NCBI GenBank assembly: GCA_034509925.1
Contig: CM067530.1
Span: 124,001 to 188,000 of the forward strand
Reading direction: 5' to 3'
DNA length: 64,000 bases
Origin: Hirudinaria manillensis
Lineage: Eukaryota > Annelida > Clitellata > Hirudinida > Hirudinidae
The notes beneath the pieces were generated by a model. That model saw only the letters and a list, made by a program, of their open reading frames with translations. It searched no databases and was not told where the DNA came from. The position numbers and the translations under genes are program-made. Below are positions 36,601 to 47,756 of this stretch, piece by piece; positions within the stretch are counted from its first letter, which is position 1; every line of letters starts with the position of its first letter.

Positions 36601-36836
36601 CTGTTTTCAAAGGTAAGTTCCTTTTGACTCCAGAAAGGTGAAATCTTCCTCTGAACTTGCCATGGCATTTTTTTACAAGTTCTCCTGGCCCACCTTATTT
36701 GATGTATTCCCAGGGGCCTTCAAAATAATTTATTATAAGAATTCAGTAAATTAAGATAGAATAATATAAACACTTACCTTTGAAGCTCCCCAACAACTGC
36801 TCTTGATATTTTCTGAAAGGCTTGACATGCGAACAT
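33682..36836 (-). CDS. MRPL3: Mitochondrial large-subunit ribosomal protein uL3m
   Basis: Structural protein of the mitochondrial large ribosomal subunit. Exons (5'->3'): 36836-36778, 36717-36511, 35950-35860, 35645-35517, 35453-35354, 34535-34475, 34327-34216, 34149-34072, 33927-33682. All phases agree; 360 aa, against about 350 in mammals. An N-terminal basic, acid-poor start ([15 protein letters not shown]) fits a mitochondrial targeting peptide. Family landmarks: [79 protein letters not shown] and AVPG. The GFQGV-KRW and MPG(H/K)MG blocks make the L3 call secure. Divergent from MRPL55, with 2.8 kb between the two start codons. Confidence 0.96.
33979..34040. repeat. AT-rich dinucleotide tract
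   Basis: Imperfect (TA)n run inside the last intron of MRPL3. Confidence 0.85.
36105..36216 (+). repeat. Probable tRNA-derived SINE
   Basis: TTGTTGGTTGAGTGGTTCAC at about 36120 has the shape of a tRNA A box (TGGYNNAGTGG). About 50 bases later come GCGCACGGCGCTATATAAAT and a (TTA)n tail ending near 36216. A tRNA-like head, a fixed 3' body and a short-repeat tail is the layout of a SINE. A B box is not clear. It sits inside the MRPL3 intron between exons 2 and 3. Confidence 0.55.
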
Positions 36837-38224
36837 TTTTTGTGCCGCCTACAAATTTTTATGAAAACTCAATATGCGCTAGTAACCTACTTGTTTAGTT
36901 CGTTTATATAGTATTAAAGGGAACAAACGATAATAGATGTGAAGCCATTAACCATTGCTAATATTATCAACGCACAGGCTTATTAAGGGAAACAAATTAG
37001 TGCATATTTCCAAATGCATACATTGTGGCCCATTTACTCACAAAATCTCTAAAAAAGCACTCACGCGCAAACCAGGCGAAAAACGATCGACCACAAATGT
37101 GAAAGAATCAAATTTGCAATTGGTCATTGTGTCACTGTGAAGCGTTAATTTTTTATTTAATCAGAACATCATATTATTTAAAACAAAATTTAAATTTTGC
37201 ATAAATTTTAATATTTGTCTGAGCTGCTATCGACAGAATTTTCTTATAGTGCAGGGAAACATATTCTTGCGAACTGCATCCATTGGCATAAAAATTGTGA
37301 TTGACAAACAAAACGTACATTAATATGCAAGATAATGAAATACTAACATAACAACAAATCTCTTAGCTTCAGTTTAGAAGATCCCAATTTTGCAATTTTA
37401 TTATTTTGGCCATCATTCTTCTGATAGCATTTTCTATTGTACTTGCACCAATGGATGCCAACAAACGAATTCAAAATATAAAATTAAAAATAAACTTTGC
37501 AAAAATACATTTACCAGTTTGTCACCTCATTTTCTCATCATCTTTTGCCAGTTCCTCTAACCCCATGAGTTCTTGAAGAATAGCCCACGACAAATCACAT
37601 TCTGACTTCATTGTGCTATGGTCCATTTAATTTGTAGCAATCTTAATCCATCTGAACTGATAAATTTTTAATGTCTGATCGTAAAATACTGCTTTCATTT
37701 ATCGTCTTTACGATGGCAGGAATAAAGTTCCTGCTAAGACAAAAATTACTTAACAAAAACATTGTCGTGATATTTATAAATTCTTACAGTTCACCGGGTC
37801 ATCTGATACAGGTCTTCCATACAAATCATTTTGGGAAGATGACATTCCAATCACACGATTATAATACCTTGAATAGACGTTTAAGTAAGGTTAACACTTG
37901 AATCGAATATGAGTTAGGAATTCTGGAAGGTTATGTTTATTTTATCTGAACCATGGACAAATTGTAAGCAGTTCTATTTATTACATTTTATCCACCAAAT
38001 ACTGATGTCACAAACAATTTGAACTTATCTTTCTTGATTTTTTCCAAACCGTATCTAAAACATATTTTGGCCAAGGTTCTTTGAAAGATACCTCTCGTCT
38101 GCCAGATCTAGAAGAGAAGAAAACATCATTGTCATACCCTTCGTTACAATTTGTAGTTTGGAAACAAGAGAATAGAACTTCGCAACGTGCAGCTGGGAGT
38201 CAGGAGGGAAATTTGAGCATGTTG

Positions 38225-38345
38225 CTCTGGGCGCCAAAAACAGTGATCTTTAAGATGAAGATGATTTTTGGCGATAGCGTTTGACAAAAATATTTTACAA
38301 AACCCAAATTTGGATATGTCTCAGATTAACTTTGGGGAACTTTTT
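38225..38345 (-). repeat. Repeat with inverted copy at 19080-19190
   Basis: The reverse complement shares ATATCCAAATTTGGGTTTTG and GTCAAACG, then CATCTTCATCTTAAAGATC-like sequence, with 19080-19190. Confidence 0.65.
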
Positions 38346-38424
38346 GTAGCCATCCGATTTTTAGTAAAAATGACTTATAACAAATTCATAATTGAGTTTA
38401 TAACGAATTTTTCCACAAAAGATT

Positions 38425-39310
38425 GAACCACGTGCTGGATCCCTCTGCAGATCGGCATAGCCATGGGATGTGCCATTTCTCGCTATTTGTGCTTGTCGTC
38501 CAAGTCTTATTAAATTCAGTAGGGGCTGAGATCCCCGAGATGTGCATGAGTACAGTGGTGTTTATGCCTTCAGTAAAAGTTTTCATGGACGACACCACCA
38601 TCGTTCTTAACAGGCAGCAGATTGTCCAAAGAGCTCTTGACAAGCTCAATGGTCTACTCCAATGGTGTCGCGTGGCTCTGAAGCCCGCAAAATCCCGGAG
38701 TCTTTCTCTTACGAGAGGGAGAGTTCGCAGAGACATGTGCTGGAGGACAACGCACTCCGACGGTCTCAGAAGAGCCAGTAAAGAGCTTGGGAAGAGTTTT
38801 CGATGAGTTCCTCCGTGACAAAAACCAGGAGGTAGCCACTGTCAGTAGGATGACCGACGGTCTGAAAGCGATTGCTGAATCGCCTCTAGAGGGCTGACTC
38901 AAAGTCTGGCTCCTGCAGTTCGTTCTGCTACCAAGTCTGCTGTGGCCACTGAGCATCTACGTGTTGTAGGAATATATGTGTCTTTGGTTTGTGTACCTCG
39001 GGCGACGAGGCACGCTCGTTTCCGGTTGTAATTTCGCTCATGTCCGTATTGTACTATGTCATGTTGCGGTGATTTTAATGAACAAAATCAGAACCGAATG
39101 GTTGCTCAACAACTCTTGAAATGTCGGTGCGAATACTAGTTGTTTGCCGAAAGTCGTTGATGTTCTGTTATCGGGAGAAACAAGCTGGCAGGGACATCCG
39201 CTTTATCACCGGATGCGGCCCATCCCAGGAGAGTGTCAGGATTCAGGGCCGAAACACTTGTTAAGGGGGCCAATCCTCTGAATATCTCTGCCAGAAAGTT
39301 TCATGTCGTC
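38425..39310 (+). pseudogene. Decayed LINE reverse transcriptase
   Basis: Catalytic-region pieces in order: IGIAMGCAIS (the GxxxGCxxS block), VFMDDTTIVL (YMDD-type catalytic box, with F in place of Y), LLQWCRVALKPAKSRSLSL, then VKSLGRVFDEFLRDKNQE and KVWLLQFVLLPSLLWPLSIY, and finally FITGCGPSQESVRI at about 39190-39245. Several frameshifts and stops separate the blocks, so it is inactive. FxDD, the KPAKSRSL segment and the LLP-LLWPL-IY segment are shared with a LINE group common in corals and other invertebrates, the same group suggested by copies A and B. It lies between MRPL3 and MRPL55. Confidence 0.8.
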
Positions 39311-39653
39311 CAAGAATTTCGATCAATACACATCAGATATTCATAATTTTCAGATTGTTGTTCTTAGTACACAAACCAAAATTATGCCTTTGTACTCCAG
39401 TAATCAGATTCGTAGTTGATAAATCTATCCCCTCATAGCTCATAAGTATTAAGCGTACAAGGTCAATTCTGAAATGAGCTTAATTTTTGATAAACGAAGT
39501 ATGATGACGTGGTCATGGTTATCATAAAAATATTTTTTAATTAATATTTTGGTAAAGTGTAATCGAATTTATATTTAAATATAAATAAAGACATCTTTGA
39601 ACTCAAGCTAGCCCTCTTAAAGTGCTAGCCTATTTTCCGTTTAAATGCAAAAG

Positions 39654-40645
39654 ATGGCATGTGTTGGTCGCTCGCATGGGATGTTGAAATGCTTCTATTC
39701 TTCGGTAGTCACTGTGTACGTTAAGATTTTTGATGCCGAATCTTACATGTCATAAAATTTTATGATTTTGTTCTAATTTCATGCATCTTTATAAATAAGC
39801 GTCAGGTCGAATTGCCATAGAGCTTCAATATCAAGAACCAATCGGAATTTATATAGCGAGCCGTATATCGTCTCTCTAGTATTTCCTGATGGTTCTTCAA
39901 CTTCGATACGGTACAAAGAACCGAGATCGTTAATACAGGTAGGTCTTTTGTTTTTTTATTTGTCTCATCAACTGCCCTAAATTCGAAGAAAATACCATAG
40001 ATTAGATTGACACTCAATTATTGAAGTCTATTGTTCTGAATTTTGGAAATCAATTCTCTGATTCTCAAAATTTTGTAAGTATTTACATCTAAGCACTTTC
40101 AATATCTTCATTGTATTTCAACTTCCACAATTTTAACTCATCTTCATTATCTGAAGTGCAGCAGTTCAGAATAAGCCTAACTGTCAGAATTTGTTTCTGA
40201 AGGCCAATTTGAACTTCTGGTATTCATACTTAATTCTCCAAATATTTACCAAGTATTTGATCTTCATGTCAAGCCAAGTGCAAGTGATCAATGCCAAATT
40301 CCCAAATGCTATAAAATGGAACAATATGACAATTGAGGGAGAGTAATTCAGCTACAAATTAAAAAATGGATTTACCCATCCTAATATTTTACTGTTATTT
40401 TTTATTGTTATTTTATTATTGTTTTTTATTATAATTGAGAGATTAAATAGTGTAGTTATTAGTGATTTATATCTTTTTATATAACTGGCTTCTACTGGTT
40501 GCAGTTGCCCATTGACTTGAGCAAACTCACTGATGAAGAAAAGCAAGAACTCCTCATGAAAAGGAAATCTAAAGAACATAAGGTCATGGAGGATGATATA
40601 GAAGATTCATTCGATCCATGTCAATATAGCTATTTGTGGAAATAA
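39654..40645 (+). CDS. MRPL55: Mitochondrial large-subunit ribosomal protein mL55
   Basis: Small metazoan-type mitoribosomal protein. Exons 39654-39715, 39806-39938, 40505-40645; phases join; 111 aa. The N-terminus (MACVGRSHGMLKC) is a plausible targeting peptide. Diagnostic: NRNLYSEPYIVSLVFPDGSS, TSIRYKEPR, then LPIDLSKLTDEEKQELLMKR and a C-terminal YSYLW, matching human MRPL55 (YPVLLVKQDGSTI, IRYREPR, PIDLDTLSPEERR, YRQFW). Exon 1 is the least certain part: it is assigned because its donor (GTACGT) and phase fit. The stop codon lies inside an AATAAA signal. Confidence 0.88.
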
Positions 40646-40646
40646 A
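40641..40646 (+). terminator. Poly(A) signal overlapping the MRPL55 stop codon
   Basis: The last lysine codon, the TAA stop and the next base spell AATAAA, so the 3' untranslated region could be only a few tens of bases. Confidence 0.6.
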
Positions 40647-42081
40647 TATATTGTTTCTGTAGTTACCTTTGTGGTAGTGCTATGCTTTGGTATCAAGAAC
40701 TGTTTATTTACAAAATTTGATTGCTTATTCATTCCCTTGTCCATGGCTGCAAAATGTGGCCAAACATATTATTTCCAGAATAACATATATATACTAAACA
40801 TCATATGTAAGATGATCAGCTGTTATTCTAATGGCCATTCCTGGTAGAGTTATCTCCTGTTTATGGGGATTATTATATTAGATTAATAATTTAATTTGCT
40901 GGTTATCCCTTGGTGAATGTTGAAGTGATAGTTGAAAGCCATTAGCAAGTTCTTATCAAATCATGTTAACTTGGTAACGTAGGAAAAATTCGTTTGGGGC
41001 TTGTGGTTTTAGTTATTTGGGGGCTGAAACTTAACACATTTTTTTTGATTCATGTTAAATGTTGATGGGTCTCTAGGGGCATTCCAGATTAAAACCACCT
41101 ATCTTTTATGGTCCCTTATGCTGGGATTTGTTCAAATTGATCATGGTTGTTAACCTTGATAAGCAAGTTATAAACATAAAAATTTAGACTTCGTCAATCT
41201 CAAGCAGAATTGTGGTCAAATGTCATCGCTTGCAAACACTGGGGATGCAGGTTTGGTCGAGGAACATTTAAAAGTTAATATTTGAAACCCCCCACTTCAA
41301 TGATTTCCTTTAGCAGTACGTGGAGGTTATGTGTTTTACTCGGTTGTCACAGCTGTTCGTCTCCTGGTTTCATAAGTTTTGCGATGAAATGATTTTCAAT
41401 TGTTATAAGTAAAATGATGCGAGCATTCTGAGCTCCTTTGATTTCTTATACACTCCTGACCATAAAACTATCTAGATGTGGAATTGACTAAGTCTGCTGG
41501 CCGTCGCATGATCCACCTCCAATCTGTAATTTTGACCAGCCACTGCCACCAATCTGGGCAAGCAGCCCTCAGACCCATTCTTCTTTCGGCTGATTTATGT
41601 TTGTGGGATATAGTGGCAAATAGATCACCACTTTAATAACATCAACTTGGAAATGTAAGCTATTGCCAAACAAAACTATGACTGCTACAATTGCTGTTGC
41701 TTGCAGGAACAATACCAATTCAGCTAACTTCTGGTTATTGTTCCATTGAATTGACAGATTTTTGGCAAGGAGAGTGAAGAACCTGTTTGCCACATTTGAT
41801 AATGGTAATGGCCAAAAATAAATTACCAAACTTTATAATAAGAATTAAGTAAGAAATTTTAATGTTTTCTATGTGCCAAAATGTTCTTTTGTTTGAAATT
41901 TGTAAATGGAGCAAACAGTTAAATGTTGATTCATCAAATTTATCATCTTTATGTGAGAAGTGTATTAGGATATGCTGTAAAAGAACCTCCACGAATATGT
42001 TCTAACAATTTTGAAATTCATAATTTTAGTATAAAGAACTCCTGTAAGAAGCTTTGCTAATGTTCTAAAATTCAATCTCTG
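40647..42081. other. Intergenic gap between convergent MRPL55 and PUS7
   Basis: No recognisable gene. Two overlapping minus-strand frames at 41569-41992 are hydrophobic, of biased composition and unlike any family I know, and are treated as chance. No repeat was matched elsewhere in the window. Confidence 0.55.
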
Positions 42082-42087
42082 CTTTAT
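42082..42087 (-). terminator. Poly(A) signal overlapping the PUS7 stop codon
   Basis: Read on the minus strand, the last codon GAA, the TAA stop and the next base give AATAAA. This is the same arrangement as at MRPL55, 1.4 kb away and facing it. Confidence 0.6.
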
Positions 42088-45000
42088 TCCACATTAAGCT
42101 TGGATTGATTGGAAGAAGAAGTATCTTGCCTAAAAATTTCCCTGAAAGCCATTGTTGCATAAGATGATGTTGGCAATCTGAACTCAAGCTTCAATGCCTT
42201 AAATCTGTTACCTGTGGAACTTCCTGCAAAATATATTAAAATTCAGTTTGTCCATATTTTGTAAATGTCATGAGATACCAACCTTCGTTGTCCCATACAA
42301 TCCCTTTCATTTTGTCCACATCTGTGGCAAGAAGTGGGACCTGATAATCATCATAGTTCTTCACGTGCCATTTGCAAAGCGTTGGACGCACAATAATTTT
42401 CCTATAGGTGCCAGGTAAAGCATACTCCCTAAAACAATGACATAAGTTGCTGATTATTAATTGCATTTAAAATAGAATTTAAACCAAAATATAATAACCT
42501 GATCTTATGCTTGAAATTAGATTCACTCAGGTCATCAGCTTTCAAAATTTCTTCATACCATTGCTTTACAATATTTTCAGGATACTTGACATCAAACCCA
42601 GGTAATGGGTGAACAACATCAGTTATTTGAACACTAGACAGATTTTCAGCAGTCACGCTTTGAACTTAACAAAGTATTTCAATGTTTTTACTTTTGTCAT
42701 TCAAATCAAAATAAGATAGAATGAGAACAAGAGTCCTTACTTTGATTTGAGTCATTTGTTTGATATAGATCCCCTATCAAGACAGAGCTTGAAAACTTAT
42801 TAATTCTCATAGAAACAACTTTGTTCCAAACCAAGCTTTGATATGAATGTAAATACATAAGTCTCATGTTTCTTGGGATCTTTAAAAATATTAATAATTT
42901 AATTATAATTTACATGTCATTGCTTACAAGCTTTGTATTCCATCAAATAATCAATAATTAAGATTCCTAATAGATTTACCATAGAGAGTGCAGCCACATG
43001 GTTTCTTTCAGAGTACTTTTGAAGTCCTTCTAGCAATTTTCTTTCGACACATGAGTAATTATTCAAAACATCTAAGGCTTTCGAAGGATCATGAGTTTCC
43101 ACCCAGACTCTTCTACATTCACTTAGTAATTCATTTTCTGAGATATTTAAAGAAAAATCAAATTAATTAATTAATTACACCAAATAAGGTTATCATTGCC
43201 ACAGTACCTTCTTGTCTGGGTCTTAAAATTGTCTCTATGGCTTCTGACCAATTGTTTTTCAAAATATGTCTAGATATTCAACAATCTTCAAAATACTAAT
43301 AAATTAAATTATTACTTCCAAAGTAGCTCACCTTCCAACTTCTGAATTGCAAATTTCACTAATTCCAAATCGCTGCATTCCAAAATAGTTTATGAAGCCA
43401 TTATGCTTTAATAACATCATACATTCATCAATTCTATCCTCAGGATCTTCCAGGTTTCTACGTCGAAATGTTATTTTTAATTTGATACTTTCAAATAACT
43501 TATAATTCCTGTTATTTATATATTTTCCAGTTTGCTACATGTTTGAATATCTAAACAAAGTGACAAAAAGGAAGCACCTCAAAATAACTTGAAAGAAGTT
43601 TCCATTCAAATCACCCAGCTTCAGAGGATTTTCACAAAATCTGTGGAAATTTTATATCAATTTTAGAATATAAAATATACCAATCTCAACAAGGAATAAA
43701 TGTGGTTAATTCATTTAATCTTATACGAATACAAAGATAATATATGAAAATATTCAATGTTAGGATGATTTAAAACAAATGGAACATTGGAAGATCAAGG
43801 CCAAATAAATGAACTCATTAGTTTACCAAACCTGAAATTGCCCAAGACTACATTTTTCAATGTTTTATTCAGGCTAGCAAGTCTTGAGGGATGAACTCTG
43901 TAAAAACAATTTTTAGAAATGATTTTACTATACATACACAGATATACTCAAAAAGAGTTCAGTTATATTATTTCACCTGTGGGCAGTTACTTCTTGGCAT
44001 GTTATAGCTCTTTTATCTTTAGTTCCGGCAAAAGAAAAGATGTTGCTTCTCACTCGCATCAATTTCGATATGTATTCAATTGCTTCCATTGTGCTCTTGT
44101 TCTCTTTATACAGGACAAACTTACAGTATTTGCCATGCAATTTGTTGTTCTCTATAATAATGTATTTTACACAATTATGTAATCGTCCAATAAGTTATGA
44201 CCGAAGCCTCCAAATTATTCAAACACGTACTTCTGTCACATTCTCTATTTATCAATATATATTTCTCTCCATCTATTTCTGTTGTCACGCTGTTTAGCTT
44301 TGGATAAGCTTTTTTAATAAATTCATGAATATTTGTTCTTGCCAATTTATCACCAGCCTAAAACATAAAAAGGTGTCATCAAAATACTTTAGATATAGTT
44401 AGCTAAATATTCTTATATTTGAATTAAGAAGATGCAAATATGCATATCTATTTATCATCATAACAAAGATAAAGTGAATTTACTAACAACAATTTTATAT
44501 TCTTTGGCAAGCTCTAGATTTACATCATTTATCTTATGCAATTGTTCTTCTGAAAGCACTTGTTCATCATTATCTGATATCTGCCAATAGCAATGTGTAT
44601 TTTGTTTAAAATTCCAGTAAAAATAATTGTCATCTAAATGTAAAGTTATATGCAAAAAATAATCCATATCAGGTGCATTTAGTGACAATCCAAGGCAAAA
44701 TAATATTAGCATAAGAAAGAAACAATAAATTAACAACAGCAAATACCAACTGTCTTGGTTTGAATATGTACAATATATTTAAATTACAAAAAGGAATAGT
44801 TCTGCCTTGATGGAACTTATGAGAAAGTATAAAGTTGGTATTCTGTCCTTATCTTAAATATCATTTTACAATTTAAACAAGAAGAAAAAAGTTGTCCCCT
44901 TTTAGGGATATGGTTGAGGCCTTTTCAATAGGATTAGGGATACCATGATGTAAATACGTTGATTTCACATAAACAGATTAATTATTGCAGCATTTTTAAT

Positions 45001-45449
45001 AAGTAAAATTCTGACATTTGAGTTTTATTAAAGCACGTGAACAGTTTTAGCTTTTACGAATATAGTGATAATTTGGAAATATATATTTACAGACTTGCTT
45101 ATAATTGCCAATAGTCTCTAACTTTCATGTTATAACATGAAGATTTGCACAAAAACATGATTGGATTTACAGTTTAAAATTGAAGCAGAACTTACATTAG
45201 ACTCAACTTCATTATAGGTTAAACTCTTAAGGTGAACAACTTCATCTTCAAGGTTTATTTCGTTAACCATGAAATCCGAATACCTTGACAAGTTATAAAG
45301 CAGTTAACATTAATCTAACGTAATGAAATTAATATGAAGTCAAAAACATCTTGACTACGAAAAATTATCACTAAAAACCTCTGCTTTATTATTCCTGTTA
45401 TACCGCAATGTTTTGAAAGATATTCTGTGATACCAGCATTAGTTTCCAT
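42084..45449 (-). CDS. PUS7: Pseudouridine synthase 7 (TruD family)
   Basis: Isomerises uridine to pseudouridine in tRNAs, mRNAs and other RNAs. Exons (5'->3'): 45449-45379, 45283-45196, 44580-44488, 44357-44231, 44151-43977, 43897-43832, 43640-43578, 43457-43332, 43269-43208, 43137-42980, 42879-42741, 42664-42499, 42428-42283, 42223-42084. Phases join throughout; 539 aa. Motifs: [59 protein letters not shown] with the catalytic aspartate (D172), [74 protein letters not shown] and [13 protein letters not shown]. It is shorter at the N-terminus than human PUS7 (about 660 aa). An acceptor-like TTTCAG precedes the ATG, so a 5' untranslated exon near 45551 (donor GTACAG) is likely. Divergent from the Ski gene. 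Confidence 0.96.
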
Positions 45450-47756
45450 GTTCTGAAACATGAACATTTTCATGCAATTCCAAAAATCTCCACGATTAAA
45501 ATAAGTTATTAAATTCCTTAAATCACGACTTTAAATACTAAGCTGTACCTCCACGACTTAAACACAAGAGCTGACGAACACAAGAACTACTAAACAAGAA
45601 CTAATACGCCTCAATTATCGCTGGGATTTCGCTGTAGATGCAAAAGCAGAATAAAATAAAATGTTTCATATTTGCTCAGCTCATATACTGATATTTTAAA
45701 ATTTCAGTGTTTTAATATTTGTTGTTTTAAAATTCTTATTTAACCTGTGCATATTTTTGGGATCTTTTAAAATTATTTTTCAAATTTCATAATTCGAATA
45801 AGAGCTGATTGCCACAACTAGTAATGTAAATATTATCAACTATACCCATCCTTTTGCGAATAATGTAGAGAAGAGAATGCTTGGGCCGTTTGAGACAACT
45901 CGATTTCTAGAAAACTATACGCTGTATGTATGCGTTTATCACTTTTTAAAGTCTATATTTATTCTATTAATATCTTTTTTCGAAAGCTAATGGAATTCGG
46001 TGGACATTTGTGGTTGTACGGCATAAAAAGCAATTTTTGTCTAAAATTTCAATTTAGATAATTTCATTGCTGTGTTTTATTTACTAAAGTCCTGTCTAAT
46101 TGTTTTCAAATTTATGGTTAATTTGAATTTTTTAGTAGGTTGATCATCAGTGAGTGATAATATAGAAATTATCGGCAGCTAAACTACCTTAGTTTGAGAC
46201 TGCAAGGGGATGAATGAGACGTTTCAATCAAACCCCAAAATGTAATGGATTGAATCAAATAACTCTAATTATAAGTGTTAAGTTTATATGCTCAATTAAT
46301 AGCTACTACAATTCCATTAACGTACATAACGAATTAAGAGGAGCTCATTACAATAGTTAAGCACTGCCAAAGTACTTTTTACTTGTGCAATTTTCAGTAC
46401 GAAGTAAGCATTCCAAAACACTTTCATTTCTTTAACGAAAAAAATTAATATAAGTTGTCAATGTTTAAAATCGATAAACGGAATGTTGAAAGCCAAAATT
46501 CTGGAAATGAATTCAGAACCTGCAGGTATTGAATTATCTTAAAATTTCCTTTCCGATATTTCGCTATCGGTCGGAGTATCCCAAAATTTAATTAGAAAAC
46601 CGTCTAAATTTTGTCTACATCACGAGCCTAAAATAAAAAAGGGGCTTATTTAACAAATATTTCTAATTTTTAACAAAAGTCATATGGCAGAAATAGGACC
46701 TACCCTTAGAATATGACATAATTTAATTAGAAAAAGTTATTTAAATTAATGTTAATCCTTGGATGCCAGAGTTCGTCATAGTGGGTGATCTCGAATTCCG
46801 CTGTATACATCGTGAAAAAGGACTGGGGCGTGGACGCAGATAGTTGGTATGAATGTTGCTGTGAAAAAAAAGATTTTCGTAAACAATCATGTTTTAAATT
46901 GGTATATCGTATAAATGCGTGTCTGATGCTTGATAAGATAATAAAGTAGAGTTTAATCTGAAAAGAATGAGACTAAGAAAAAAATGCTGAGTTCGCGTCG
47001 GTTGGCTTTGAATTTTATTCACAGTTCCTTAATTAGTTCATCGTTGCTACTGCGAGCTGTTTAGAAATAAGTATTTCGCAAAATATTTATCTGATGTTTT
47101 ACATGACAAATGAGCGGGAAGGACCGAGTCGGCGTTCAGTACGAAACGGGCTTCGGCGGGCCATTATGTTCTTAGCACAGATTTACATATTTTGCTTTGA
47201 GGATTCTAGAGCGATTCCACCTTTGAGAAACCCCAGAAATTTACAAATTTAAGTCTTTAAACTCAAGAATTGATCCGTTTTCGATATCCTTAAGCCTTTC
47301 CTAAACCCATCTATAATAAGTTAACTATTGGTACTTTTACTCGGTAAACATTTTACGGACCTCAAGTCATACATAAGGAGTCTTATTGTGTTAATGAACG
47401 TTTGTGAAACCGTAATAAAAAGTTATTTTCCACAACGGAAGATACTCCATATATAAATAAAATTTAATAATTATCCGAACCAAATACGTTTTGTAGAGGA
47501 AAGTCTGGTGAACGTTTTGATGCGATTGTTTCCTATTTATAGTTTCGTTAAATACGAATTATGTGCAGATATTTTAGACACCCGGCTAACGCAATATCCA
47601 GGCTTTTTAACTATGGTATTTTTCGCCCGGCTAGCTTTATGCGAGTGAACTGGGAATATTTTGTATATTGAGCGTCCGATAGCTTCAGTGATTACTCTTA
47701 ATGGTTTCGGCTTGGTTGTTGTGACCTGCTAATGTTTTTGCACTGCTCGGCGAAAT
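45450..47756. other. Divergent intergenic gap between PUS7 and Ski
   Basis: About 2.3 kb. A probable PUS7 5' untranslated exon ends at about 45551. At 46752-46767 TTAA is followed by TCCTTGGATGCC, resembling the piggyBac-like end at 50706. At 47130-47439 a GC-ended repeat (GGGCTTCGGCGGGCC) runs into the dispersed repeat copy 47207-47439. No other gene was seen. Confidence 0.55.
47207..47439 (+). repeat. Dispersed repeat (direct copy of 2782-3015)
   Basis: Full-length relative of 2782-3015, preceded by a GGGCTTCGGCGGGCCATTAT motif and by TTTACATATTTTGCTTTGAG, the inverse of the block at 24080. This suggests the whole 47130-47439 segment is one non-autonomous element with a GC-rich end. Confidence 0.75.

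Larger units (their letters stand above)
36837..39653. other. Intergenic gap between divergent MRPL3 and MRPL55
   Basis: Head-to-head spacing of 2.8 kb. It contains repeat 38225-38345 and a dead LINE reverse transcriptase (38425-39310). Promoters of both mitoribosomal genes must be here, probably near each end, but I see no clear TATA or initiator element. Confidence 0.6.

Noticed and set aside
38398-38956. Minus-strand frames opposite the reverse-transcriptase relic
   Set aside because: Antisense shadows; the plus strand carries the RT motifs in order.
41569-41992. Two overlapping hydrophobic minus-strand frames before PUS7
   Set aside because: Lie beyond the PUS7 stop codon and poly(A) signal, with biased hydrophobic composition and no domain.
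44458-44742. 94-codon minus-strand frame in PUS7
   Set aside because: Only the part 44488-44580 is coding; the upstream hydrophobic stretch is intron.
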